From positions 1 to 64,000 of the forward strand of contig JAVDCA010000032.1 in assembly GCA_030848545.1 (NCBI GenBank): a stretch of 64,000 bases of DNA, in the 5' to 3' direction. Below are positions 18,630 through 26,492 of this stretch, one piece after another; the first letter of the stretch is position 1, and every line of letters begins with the position of its first letter. The position numbers and the translations under genes were made by a program. Under the pieces are notes generated by a model. That model did not search any database, was not told the origin of the DNA, and saw nothing but the letters and a program-made list of their open reading frames with translations. This stretch comes from Astrobacterium formosum (GTDB taxonomy: Bacteria > Pseudomonadota > Alphaproteobacteria > Rhizobiales > Xanthobacteraceae).

Positions 18630-19910
18630 TCAGCGCAAGAACCAGCCCATCGGGACGGTGACAAGCTGGGGAAAAACGACGCATGCGAACAGGACGACAA
18701 GCTGTGCGAACATGAAGGGCAGCACGCCCTTGATGATGTCGTCCATCTTCACGCCGGTGACCCCGCAGGTGACGTTGAGCACGGTGCCGACCGGCGGTGT
18801 GATCAGGCCAATGGAATTGTTCATCATGAAGATGACGCCGAACATGACCGGATCGATATTGGCGTCCTTGAGCACGGGCATCAGCAGCGGCGTGAGCAGG
18901 AGAATCGTCGGCGTCATGTCGAGGGCCGTTCCGATGACCACCACCAGGGCCTGGAGGGCGAACATCAGCAGCAGCGGGTATTCCTTGAGCGGCTGCACCA
19001 TGGCGACCACCTGATCGCCGATCTCCGCGATGGTGATCAGCCACGACGACACCAGCGCGGCGGCGACCAGGAACATGACCACCGCGGTCGTCTGCGCCGC
19101 CTTGGCGAAGACGTGGTAGAGCCGGCTCACCGGCAATTCACGATAGATCACGCAGGCGACCAGGAGGCAGTAGACGACCACGACGACCGCGGCTTCGGTC
19201 GGCGTGAAGATGCCGGAGCGCAGCCCGAACAGGATGATGAACGGCAGCATCAGGGCCCAGATGCCGTCGCGCACCGCCTTGAGCTTTTCCTTGCCGCTCA
19301 TCTTCGGCTGCACCGGCAGGTCGTCGTTGCGGATGACGATCCACCATGCGACCGCGAGGCTGCCGGCGAACAGGATGCCGGGCACGATGCCGGCCATGAA
19401 CAGCTTGATCACCGACACGCCGCCGGTGACGCCGAAGATGATCAGGCCGATCGAAGGCGGCAGCACGGTGGCGGTGCAGGCGGAGGCGGCGATGAGTGCG
19501 GCCGACTTCACCTTGTCGTAGCCTGCCGCGATCATCATCGGCATCAGGAGCGATGACAGTGCCGCCGCGTCGGCGGCCGCCGAGCCCGACAGCGCGCCGA
19601 TGATGCAGCCGGCGAGCACGACCACGTAGCCGAGGCCGCCGCGCTTGTGGCCCAAGAGAGACATGGCGATGACGATGATGCGCTTGGCGATCCCGCCCTC
19701 GGTCATGATGGTGCCCGCGAGCATGAAGAACGGCACTGCCATGAGGGGGAAGTTGTCGGCGCCCCCGAGCAGGTTCTGCGCCATGATCTGCGAATCGAAC
19801 ATGCCGATCTGCCACATCAGGCAGAGGCCGCAGAACAGCAGCGCCCAGGCGATTGGCATGCCGATCGCCATGGCGGCCAACAACGAACCGATGAATACGG
19901 CGACTGTCAT
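18630..19910 (-). CDS. dctM: TRAP transporter large permease DctM
   Basis: A 426-residue hydrophobic protein with about 12-13 membrane segments and the DctM/SiaT signatures (FFMLAGTIM, GSAAADAAALS, PPSIGLIIFG, a second half-repeat with TPPVGTVLNV). It forms the ion-coupled transport channel. The start at 19910 follows the dctQ stop by about 20 bp and dctP follows about 70 bp later, so the three form one operon. Confidence 0.93.
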   Translation of the reverse strand: MTVAVFIGSLLAAMAIGMPIAWALLFCGLCLMWQIGMFDSQIMAQNLLGGADNFPLMAVPFFMLAGTIMTEGGIAKRIIVIAMSLLGHKRGGLGYVVVLAGCIIGALSGSAAADAAALSSLLMPMMIAAGYDKVKSAALIAASACTATVLPPSIGLIIFGVTGGVSVIKLFMAGIVPGILFAGSLAVAWWIVIRNDDLPVQPKMSGKEKLKAVRDGIWALMLPFIILFGLRSGIFTPTEAAVVVVVYCLLVACVIYRELPVSRLYHVFAKAAQTTAVVMFLVAAALVSSWLITIAEIGDQVVAMVQPLKEYPLLLMFALQALVVVIGTALDMTPTILLLTPLLMPVLKDANIDPVMFGVIFMMNNSIGLITPPVGTVLNVTCGVTGVKMDDIIKGVLPFMFAQLVVLFACVVFPQLVTVPMGWFLR

Positions 19911-19929
19911 GATGCCAAAATCCTCGTCT

Positions 19930-20448
19930 TCATTTCAGTTCGTCGTCTTCGGAGCCGCGCAGCGAGAATAGCGTCAACTCGTCGACTCTCGGATCGAAGG
20001 CCAGCCGCAGGTCCCACAAGAGCAGCGGGATGGAGAGGACACCCACCGCCAGACCGGCGCCGAAGAACCAGGCCATCGACAGGCCGGCCGCCGGCGAGGT
20101 GACGTCCAGGTTGATCAGGAACTGCTTCCATGAGCCCTCGGCGACCAGGAAGGCGCAGGCCAGCATCAACAGCGTCATGCAGAAGAAGGTCACCCGCCGG
20201 AAGAACGGCGACATCGGCATGATCCCCATGGTGACGGCGAGGTGGGAGCGCTCGCGCTGCCCCACCACGGCGCCCAGGAAGACCAGCCAGACGAAGAACC
20301 AGCGGGCCAGTTCCTCCGAGACCGTGATGCCGGAATTGAAGACGTAGCGCAGCACCACATTGCCGAACACCAACACCACCATCAGCACAAGCAGCACGAC
20401 GGTGATGAACTTGAGAAGTGCGAAGAAGCCGTCCACCACTCTTTGCAT
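19930..20448 (-). CDS. dctQ: TRAP transporter small permease DctQ
   Basis: A 172-residue protein with four membrane segments (about 12-33, 48-67, 87-107 and 128-148) and the DctQ features SEELARW and RERSHLAV. The start at 20448 is preceded by AGAGGATCCC; a longer open frame upstream overlaps aroE and is not conserved. It lies 8 bp after aroE. Confidence 0.92.
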   Translation of the reverse strand: MQRVVDGFFALLKFITVVLLVLMVVLVFGNVVLRYVFNSGITVSEELARWFFVWLVFLGAVVGQRERSHLAVTMGIMPMSPFFRRVTFFCMTLLMLACAFLVAEGSWKQFLINLDVTSPAAGLSMAWFFGAGLAVGVLSIPLLLWDLRLAFDPRVDELTLFSLRGSEDDELK

Positions 20449-20456
20449 GGGATCCT

Positions 20457-21362
20457 CTACAGCGTCGCGAAATGGCGGCTCATGCGCTCGGCATCGGCCG
20501 TCCGTCCGGTGAAGTGCTCGAAGGCGCGAACGGCCTGGAATACCGCCATCCCGCCGCCATTCGTGGCCCGGCAGCCGATTCGGCGTGCCGCGGCCAGAAG
20601 CTCCGTTTCTGCCGGAATGTAAACGACGTCGGAAAACCACTGCTTCGGTCCGAGCCATTCGGGCGGAAACGGGGTGCCGGGATGATGCGCCATGCCGATC
20701 GGCGTGGCGTTGACGACGCCGTCTGCATGGGTGACGGCGGCGCGCCCGTCGTCGGTCGTGGCCAGTCGGGTGGTGCCGTGGCGGGCGCCCATTTGCGCAG
20801 CAAGTGTGCGGGCGCGCTCCCTCTCCACATCGACGATGGTCAGGTGGCCGACGCCCAGCATCAGCAGTGCGTGCGCGACTGCGGCTCCGGCCCCGCCGGC
20901 TCCGAACATGACCACGCGCTCGCGCGCCACATCGGCAAAGTCGCGTTCGAAGGCGGCCTTGTAGCCCCACCAGTCGGTGTTGTGGCCGCGCCGGCGGCCG
21001 TTGCGGAACAGGACCGTATTGACCGCGCCGAGCGCATCCGCATTGGGCGACAGCTCGTCGAGCAGCGGAATCACCGCTTGCTTGAACGGATGGGTGATGT
21101 TGACGCCGGCAAAGCCCATGCGTTCGGCGGCGGTGAGAAGCTCCGGCAGGGCGCTGGCGGGGAGCCCCAGAACTTCGATGTCGATGGTCTGGTAGATGCA
21201 GAGCAGCCCCTGTTCACGGGCTTCCTGCATCTGCATGGGCGGCGTCTTCGACTTCACAATCCCGGTGCCAATGAGGCCCAGCAGCAGAGCCGGCGGCAAC
21301 GCCGTCGACGACGGCGCAGGCGCACCGATCGGCAAGGAATGGATTGACATCGCGACCCCCAT
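20457..21362 (-). CDS. Shikimate/quinate dehydrogenase family protein
   Basis: A 301-residue AroE-family NAD(P)-dependent dehydrogenase. ITHPFKQAV carries the catalytic lysine, GHNTDWWGY the paired aspartate, and GAGGAGAAVA the nucleotide-binding loop. The substrate segment is SKTPPMQMQE rather than the SxSPxxHN of biosynthetic AroE; the SxTP form is known in quinate/shikimate dehydrogenases used for catabolism. As first gene of the TRAP operon it probably oxidises the imported hydroxy acid. Start chosen at 21362 behind GGAAGG; ATG 21350 (behind GGGGG) is an equal alternative. A regulated promoter lies at 21472-21501. Confidence 0.85.
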   Translation of the reverse strand: MGVAMSIHSLPIGAPAPSSTALPPALLLGLIGTGIVKSKTPPMQMQEAREQGLLCIYQTIDIEVLGLPASALPELLTAAERMGFAGVNITHPFKQAVIPLLDELSPNADALGAVNTVLFRNGRRRGHNTDWWGYKAAFERDFADVARERVVMFGAGGAGAAVAHALLMLGVGHLTIVDVERERARTLAAQMGARHGTTRLATTDDGRAAVTHADGVVNATPIGMAHHPGTPFPPEWLGPKQWFSDVVYIPAETELLAAARRIGCRATNGGGMAVFQAVRAFEHFTGRTADAERMSRHFATL

Positions 21363-21471
21363 TCGGTTTGGGCCTTCCTGTCGTTTCCTCGGGGACAATT
21401 TTTGGTCGTCGGCTTGCGCTGCGCCTGGGGGTTCCGGCGGAACGGCAATCCGATCGCTTACGTCGGCTTGC

Positions 21472-21501
21472 ATTCTATGTACGAACCGGTTAGTTCGTCA
21501 A
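21472..21501 (-). promoter_or_regulatory. Promoter of aroE-dctQMP with an operator in its spacer
   Basis: On the minus strand, TTGACG (21501-21496) and TAGAAT (21477-21472) are separated by 18 bp. The spacer and part of the -35 box hold the palindrome ACGAACCGGTTAGTTCGT (21481-21498). A bound TetR-family dimer would block RNA polymerase directly. The divergent tetR gene begins 68 bp away. Confidence 0.65.
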
Positions 21502-21569
21502 TATAGGTCCTTCCACGCGCGCCGACGCGAGGCGCGATACAATCGTCTCCCGCACCACGAGAGGACTGC

Positions 21570-22244
21570 GTGGGACGAACAAGGGGCTATGGAATGCGCA
21601 ACGACGAGGGAATGGTCCAAGAGGCCCGGCCTGTCCGCGACGGCGCCGCCACGCGCAAGAACATCCTCGAAGTCGCCACCCGTCATTTCGCCGAGAAAGG
21701 CTATTCCGGCGCCCGCATCGACGAGATCGCGGCCGAGACGGCGACCAGCAAGCGGATGATCTACTACTACTTCAAGGACAAGGAAGAACTGTTCGTCGCT
21801 GTCCTCGAGCACGCCTATGGCCGCATCCGGCATATGGAATCCAAGCTGCACGTGGACGATCTCGATCCCGAATCCGCGCTCGCCGCCATCGTCGGCTCCA
21901 CGTTCGATTACGACAACTCCAATCCGGATTTCGTCCGCCTCGTGATGATCGAGAACATCCATCGCGGCCGGCGCATGGAACAGTCGAAGGTCATCGCCGA
22001 GCTCAACGTTTCGGTGATCTCCGCCCTGGAGCACATCTGCGATCGCGGCCGCCGGGCGGGTGTTTTCCGGCCGGACATCGACGTCGTCGATCTGCACATG
22101 ACCATCAGCGCGCTGTGCTTCTTCAATGTCGCCAACCGCTACACGTTTTCGCTGATCTTCGGACGTGATCTCTCCGCGCCCGAAGCGACCGCCGCCCGCA
22201 GGGCGCGGGTGATCGATACCGTCCTGCGCGCCGTGCGCGCGTGA
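21570..22244 (+). CDS. TetR/AcrR-family regulator
   Basis: A 224-residue regulator with an N-terminal TetR helix-turn-helix at about residues 27-73 (ILEVATRHFAEKGYSGARIDEIA, TSKRMIYYYFKDKEELF) and a helical ligand domain. The GTG start at 21570 follows GAGAGGACTGC; an internal ATG at 21594 is possible. It is divergent from aroE-dctQMP, whose promoter contains a matching palindrome, and upstream of a second DctP gene, so it probably controls both. Ligand unknown; a shikimate- or quinate-like compound fits the context. Confidence 0.9.
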   Translation: MGRTRGYGMRNDEGMVQEARPVRDGAATRKNILEVATRHFAEKGYSGARIDEIAAETATSKRMIYYYFKDKEELFVAVLEHAYGRIRHMESKLHVDDLDPESALAAIVGSTFDYDNSNPDFVRLVMIENIHRGRRMEQSKVIAELNVSVISALEHICDRGRRAGVFRPDIDVVDLHMTISALCFFNVANRYTFSLIFGRDLSAPEATAARRARVIDTVLRAVRA

Positions 22245-22286
22245 CATGCCACACACCTCCAACACGCAACCGGAAGAAAGCAGCCA

Positions 22287-23300
22287 ATGAAGACGAATAT
22301 CGGAGTCCTGGCGCTGTCGGCGATGGCACTCCTGTGGGCAAGCGACGGCCGCGCCCAGGACATCCAGGAGCGCACGATCCGTTGGGGGCATCTCAACAAC
22401 ACCGACCATCCGGTGAGCTTCGGGGTGAAGAAGTTCGCGGAAATCGTCGCGGCGAAGAGCGGCGGCAAGATCAGGGTGCGCGAGTTCCCGTCCAACCAGC
22501 TCGGAAGCGAAGTGCAGCAGACCGCGGCCCTTCAGGGCGGCGTGCAGGAAATGCAGTCGCCGGCCTCGACTACGCTGGTCGGCATCGTCAAGGAATTCGG
22601 CGTGTTCGACCTGCCGTTCATCGTCTCGACGCCGCAACAGGCCGACGCGCTGCTGGACGGCCCGGTCGGCAAGGCGCTGCTCGCCAGGCTGCCGGAAAAG
22701 GGGCTGGTCGGGCTCACCTTCTGGGACCTCGGCTTCCGCAACGTGACCAACAGCCGGCGGCCGATCACCAAGGCGGAAGACCTCACCGGGATCAAACTGC
22801 GGGTGATGCCCAATCCGGTCTATATCGACACCTTCAAGACCTTCGGGGCCAATCCACTGCCGATGAGCTTTTCCGAGCTCTATACGGCGCTGGAGACCAA
22901 GACGGTCGATGGCCAGGAAAACCCGTTCTCGGTCATCCTGTCCAACAAGTTCTACGAAGTGCAGAAGTATCTCAGCAAGACCAGCCACACCTATTCGACC
23001 AACATCATCCTGGTCAGCAAGAAGTTCTGGGACAAGCTGTCGCCGACCGAGCAGAAGATCCTGCAGGATGCGGCCATCGAAGCCCGCGACTACCAGCGCA
23101 AGGTCAGCCGCGAACAGGCCGACAAGGCGATCGCCGATCTCGGCAAGCACGGCATGCAGGTCAACGACATCGCGCCGGCGGAATTGAACCGCATGCGCGA
23201 CGCCACCAAGGAAATTGCCACCCGCGTCACCGCCGACTACGATCCGGCGCTGCTGAAGCTGTTCACCGAGGAACTGGCACGCATCCACGCCGGCAAGTGA
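22287..23300 (+). CDS. Second TRAP substrate-binding protein DctP
   Basis: A 337-residue periplasmic TRAP receptor with a Sec signal peptide (about 1-23, cleavage after GRA). It aligns along its full length with the DctP at 17551-18561 (shared HP..GvKKF, FPSxQLG, NSRR, VDGQENP), including the conserved arginine in IKLRV. It has no permease genes of its own and follows tetR by 42 bp. It may serve the same DctQM permease with a different ligand range. A terminator follows at 23334. Confidence 0.9.
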   Translation: MKTNIGVLALSAMALLWASDGRAQDIQERTIRWGHLNNTDHPVSFGVKKFAEIVAAKSGGKIRVREFPSNQLGSEVQQTAALQGGVQEMQSPASTTLVGIVKEFGVFDLPFIVSTPQQADALLDGPVGKALLARLPEKGLVGLTFWDLGFRNVTNSRRPITKAEDLTGIKLRVMPNPVYIDTFKTFGANPLPMSFSELYTALETKTVDGQENPFSVILSNKFYEVQKYLSKTSHTYSTNIILVSKKFWDKLSPTEQKILQDAAIEARDYQRKVSREQADKAIADLGKHGMQVNDIAPAELNRMRDATKEIATRVTADYDPALLKLFTEELARIHAGK

Positions 23301-23333
23301 GCCGGCCCGCGAAGCGTTGAAATCAAATTGGAA

Positions 23334-23369
23334 GGGCCCCACGCCGAAAGGAGCGGGGCCCGTTTGTTT
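23334..23369 (+). terminator. Rho-independent terminator after the second dctP
   Basis: Stem GGGCCCC/GGGGCCC with a 14-base loop followed by GTTTGTTT, about 35 bp after the dctP stop. It lies between convergent genes. Confidence 0.75.
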
Positions 23370-23384
23370 ATCGGGCGGTCCGCC

Positions 23385-24269
23385 TCACGGCAGGCGGGCC
23401 ATGTCGATGGCGTCGGCGATCGCCACCGTGCGGCGGGCCATGTCGGCATGCATGATCTCCACCATGCGGCCGTCGAGCTGGACCACGCCCTTGTTCTTGT
23501 TCTCGGGCCGCTCGAAGGCGGCGATGATTTTTCTCGCCCAGGCGACTTCCGCCTCGGATGGCGAGAACACGCGGTTGCAGGTCTCGATCTGGCTGGGGTG
23601 AATCAGGGTCTTGCCGTCAAATCCCATGTCGCGCCCCTGCTCGCATTCGCGCGCGAGGCCGTCGGCGTCGGAAAGATCGTTGTAGACGCCGTCGAGGACG
23701 TCCACATTGTGGCCGTGGGCGGCGAGCACGCAGGTGGAGAGCCACGGCAGCATGGGGGCGCGACCGGGCACCAGGCGGGCGCGGGTCTCCTTGGCGAGGT
23801 CGTTGGTGCCCATCACGAAGCAGGTGAGCCGCGTCTCCGAATCGGCCGCCATGGCGGCGAGGCTGGCGATGTTGAACACCGCGATGGGGGTCTCGATCAT
23901 TGCCCACAAGCGGATGCGCGGATCGGCGCGGGTATCGAGGAGTCGTTGGCCGAGCATTTCCATCTGCTCGGTGGTGGAGACCTTCGGGACCAGGATGGCG
24001 TCGGGCTTGGCCGCCACCGCGGCGTCGATGTCGTTGGAAATCCAGGGCGTGTCGATGCCGTTGACGCGGATCACCACCTCGCGGTGGCCGAAGCCGCCGG
24101 CCTTGACGGCGGCGACCACCTGGGCGCGCGCCATTTCCTTGGCGTCGGGCGCGACCGCGTCCTCCAGGTCGAGAATGACGCCGTCGACGGCGAGCGTCCT
24201 GGCCTTGTCGAGGGCGCGGGCGTTGGAGCCCGGCATATAGAGCACGCTGCGGCGGGGACGGATGGTCAT
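23385..24269 (-). CDS. HpcH/HpaI-CitE family CoA-ester lyase or thioesterase (Mcl2-like)
   Basis: A 294-residue TIM-barrel protein. RSVLYMPGSNARALDKA near the N-terminus, LDLEDAVAPDAK with the Mg-binding region at about 34-45, an arginine in VIRVNG, and IETPIAVFN with the Mg-ligand glutamate are CitE/malyl-CoA lyase signatures. The N-terminal pattern is closer to (3S)-malyl-CoA thioesterase (Mcl2) and citramalyl-CoA lyase-like proteins than to Mcl1. Start at 24269 behind GGAGCTTTTA; the frame opens far upstream without conservation. It may work with the ethylmalonyl-CoA pathway represented by mch at 41140, but there is no local link. Confidence 0.82.
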   Translation of the reverse strand: MTIRPRRSVLYMPGSNARALDKARTLAVDGVILDLEDAVAPDAKEMARAQVVAAVKAGGFGHREVVIRVNGIDTPWISNDIDAAVAAKPDAILVPKVSTTEQMEMLGQRLLDTRADPRIRLWAMIETPIAVFNIASLAAMAADSETRLTCFVMGTNDLAKETRARLVPGRAPMLPWLSTCVLAAHGHNVDVLDGVYNDLSDADGLARECEQGRDMGFDGKTLIHPSQIETCNRVFSPSEAEVAWARKIIAAFERPENKNKGVVQLDGRMVEIMHADMARRTVAIADAIDMARLP

Positions 24270-24309
24270 TAAAAGCTCCGGAATGGCGGATCGAGGCGGC
24301 CGTCGTTTC

Positions 24310-24322
24310 GGGGGGGGGGGGG
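24310..24322. repeat. 13-base poly-G tract
   Basis: An uninterrupted run of 13 G residues about 40-50 bp upstream of the CoA-ester lyase start and 70 bp upstream of the DUF429 gene, in the intergenic gap. Such tracts slip during replication and are also prone to sequencing error. Confidence 0.8.
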
Positions 24323-24393
24323 TGGAATCACACCCTAGCGATCTATCCGTGAGCGTGCCACCTTGTCGGTGAATATCCATGTGAGCGGAATGC

Positions 24394-25116
24394 ATGACCG
24401 ACGAGGTTGCCGGGGTGGATGGCTGTCGGGCCGGCTGGGTGGTGGCTTTCCTCGATGCCGGCGGGGAGTGCCGCGTCGCCGTGGTCGAGAGGTTTGCCGA
24501 GGTCTTTGCCGGGGGCCCGCCCGCCGTCGTCGCGGTCGACATGCCCATCGGGCTTCCCGAACGCGTCGGCGCCGCCGGCCGCGGCCCGGAAGCGGCGGTG
24601 CGCCCACTCCTCGGCTCCCGCCAGTCCTCGGTCTTTTCCGTGCCGTCGCGCGCCGCCGTCTATGCGGACGACTTCCGCGCCGGCTGCCGGGTGGCGCTCG
24701 CGACCTCCGAGCCGCCCCGCATGATATCGAAGCAGCTCTTCCATATCGCTGCGAAAATCCGCGAAGTGGACGGGTTCCTGCGCGGCGCGCCGGAGCTGTC
24801 GCGGCACGTCTTCGAAGTGCATCCCGAGGTCGCCTTCTGGCGCATGAACGGCGAGCAGGCGCTGTCCGAGCCCAAGAAGGTCAAGGGCCGGCCTCACGGT
24901 CCGGGACTGGCCCAGCGCTGCGACCTCCTCATGGCGGCCGGCATTGCGCCGGAGGTGATCGACCGGGGGCCGCCTTCGGGCGCGGCCATCGACGATCTGC
25001 TCGATGCGCTCGCCTGCGCGCTCACGGCGCGGCGCATAAGGGCCGGCGAAGCACGCCCGTTTCCCGATCCGCCGGGCCGCGACGCCTTCGGGCTCACCAT
25101 GGCGATCTGGGCATGA
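24394..25116 (+). CDS. DUF429 family protein
   Basis: A 240-residue member of the DUF429 family of proteins of unknown function. Visible features are GVDGCRAGWVVAFLD at the N-terminus (a ribonuclease-H-like beginning with an early acidic residue), VAVDMPIGLPE with a second acidic site near residue 49, and DDLLDALACALTA near the C-terminus. The spacing of acidic residues suggests a nuclease-like fold but no activity is known. It stands alone, divergent from the CoA-ester lyase; the ATG at 24394 follows GAGCGGAA. Confidence 0.8.
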   Translation: MTDEVAGVDGCRAGWVVAFLDAGGECRVAVVERFAEVFAGGPPAVVAVDMPIGLPERVGAAGRGPEAAVRPLLGSRQSSVFSVPSRAAVYADDFRAGCRVALATSEPPRMISKQLFHIAAKIREVDGFLRGAPELSRHVFEVHPEVAFWRMNGEQALSEPKKVKGRPHGPGLAQRCDLLMAAGIAPEVIDRGPPSGAAIDDLLDALACALTARRIRAGEARPFPDPPGRDAFGLTMAIWA

Positions 25117-25148
25117 CGGCTGATCGTTGACAAGATGCGCCAAGTCCC

Positions 25149-25233
25149 GTCATTGCGGGAAACGATGCAACGAAGCAATCCAGTCCATGCTTCGCGGCCC
25201 CCTGGATTGCTTCGCCCTGCGGCTCGCAATGAC
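25149..25233. repeat. Intergenic palindromic repeat, family B
   Basis: Third family B copy (GTCATTGCGGGAAACGATGC ... GGCTCGCAATGAC, inner GAAGCAATCCAG/CTGGATTGCTTC), directly upstream of the carbonic anhydrase gene. Confidence 0.7.
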
Positions 25234-25258
25234 GATACGATTCACGCGGAGCTCCCCC

Positions 25259-25933
25259 ATGACCGCCTTTCCGCAACGCCTCGTCGACGGCTACCGGTCC
25301 TTCCTGTCGGAGCGCCTGCCGCATGAGCAGTCGCGCTTCCGCGAACTCGCCGACCGCGGCCAGTCTCCGGAGGTCATGGTGATCGGCTGCTGCGATTCGC
25401 GGGTGTCGCCGGAGGTGATCTTCGATGCCCGCCCGGGTGAACTGTTCGTGGTCAGGAACGTCGCCAACCAGGTGCCGCCCTACGCGCCCGACGGCGCCTA
25501 TCACGGCGTCTCGGCGGCACTCGAATTCGCCGTTGCGGCGCTGAAAGTGAAGCATGTCGTCGTGCTCGGCCATGCCCGCTGCGGCGGCGTGCGCGCCTTC
25601 GCGGAGGGGGGCGAGCCGCTCTCGCCCGGCGACTTCATCGGCAAATGGATGGAACTCATGGCGCCGGCGCTCGCAAAAGTCGGGCCGCGCGGCGACGCTG
25701 CGCCGGACGATTGGCTGCGGCGGCTGGAATTTGCTTCGGTCGAGAACAGTCTCGCCAATCTGATGACGTTCCCACGGCTCGCCAAGCTGGTCGAGCGCGG
25801 TGATATCTCGTTGCACGGCGCATTTTTCGGCGTCGCGACCGGAAAGCTGTCGGTGCGCGATCCGCACACGGGCCGGTTCGAGCCGGTCGCCGCGGACGAG
25901 CACGCGCGGGTGTTCGAGAAACCGCGTTTCTAG
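25259..25933 (+). CDS. Beta-class carbonic anhydrase
   Basis: A 224-residue enzyme for interconversion of CO2 and bicarbonate. Zinc ligands are C44 (with D46 and R48 in the CxDxR motif), H105 and C108 (HARCGG). The length is normal for the beta class. An upstream in-frame extension runs through the repeat and is not part of the gene; the ATG at 25259 follows GGAGCTCCCCC. The protein has no signal peptide, so it is cytoplasmic and would supply bicarbonate for carboxylations. Confidence 0.95.
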   Translation: MTAFPQRLVDGYRSFLSERLPHEQSRFRELADRGQSPEVMVIGCCDSRVSPEVIFDARPGELFVVRNVANQVPPYAPDGAYHGVSAALEFAVAALKVKHVVVLGHARCGGVRAFAEGGEPLSPGDFIGKWMELMAPALAKVGPRGDAAPDDWLRRLEFASVENSLANLMTFPRLAKLVERGDISLHGAFFGVATGKLSVRDPHTGRFEPVAADEHARVFEKPRF

Positions 25934-25947
25934 ACGGAAACGCCGCG

Positions 25948-26184
25948 TTAGTCGAAAGCGCCGAGATGGCGAATCGCCTGCCCCCTGTCGCCCCGTTCCT
26001 TCGCCTCGGTCAGGAAAATGAACGACTGAACTTCGGTTTCGGCATGGGCATGCGATCGCGACGATTCGCCGACCGCCACGATCTCCCCGGCGAGGCGCAC
26101 CTGCCAATGCCACAGAGGGCGTCCGCTGTCCGTGAGCCGCCTCTCGATGCTGTAGTCGAACGCCCCCAGTCGAGCTTCGTACAT
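25948..26184 (-). CDS. Small hypothetical protein, 78 residues
   Basis: A short protein with a beta-rich N-terminal half (YEARLGAFDYSIERR...WHWQVRLAGEIVAVGESSRSHAHAETE), as in several small conserved proteins of Hyphomicrobiales. The frame is open further upstream, but GAGAGGGCTCGATC before ATG 26184 marks the likely start. It ends 14 bp from the convergent carbonic anhydrase. No function can be assigned. Confidence 0.6.
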   Translation of the reverse strand: MYEARLGAFDYSIERRLTDSGRPLWHWQVRLAGEIVAVGESSRSHAHAETEVQSFIFLTEAKERGDRGQAIRHLGAFD

Positions 26185-26230
26185 GATCGAGCCCTCTCTG
26201 GATCCCCGCACGAATTGTTTCGGAATTCGT

Positions 26231-26276
26231 ATTCCAATGATACCCCCGAGGGCGAGACAGTCTGTCGCATTGGAAT
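26231..26276. promoter_or_regulatory. Spaced inverted repeat upstream of the small hypothetical gene
   Basis: ATTCCAATG (26231-26239) and CATTGGAAT (26268-26276) form a perfect 9-bp inverted repeat with 28 bp between. It lies in the 308-bp gap between the small gene and the trehalose synthase; it could be a binding site or a long-loop hairpin. Nothing else is seen in the gap. Confidence 0.3.
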
Positions 26277-26492
26277 AACGCGTAGTGATGGCCGGTAGCA
26301 ACCCGACTGGAATTTTTTCCGGAAGGGAAATGCGGGAGTTCAGCGACGAATTGGGTCGCATGGTTCCGTTCGCCCGTGTCTGGCTATCCGGCTTCGGCTT
26401 GACTAAACTGCCGTCCGCTTCTTACGTCACCTGCGGGGCGACACGCGAGCGCTCGTAACGAGCTGGCCGCGCGACGTGACGATCGGGGGAGC

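Noticed and set aside
17551-20448. TRAP transporter as the uptake system for the purine cluster
   Set aside because: It is separated by a strong terminator, transcribed toward the cluster, and is linked to an AroE-type dehydrogenase and a TetR operator, so a cyclic acid is a better ligand guess.
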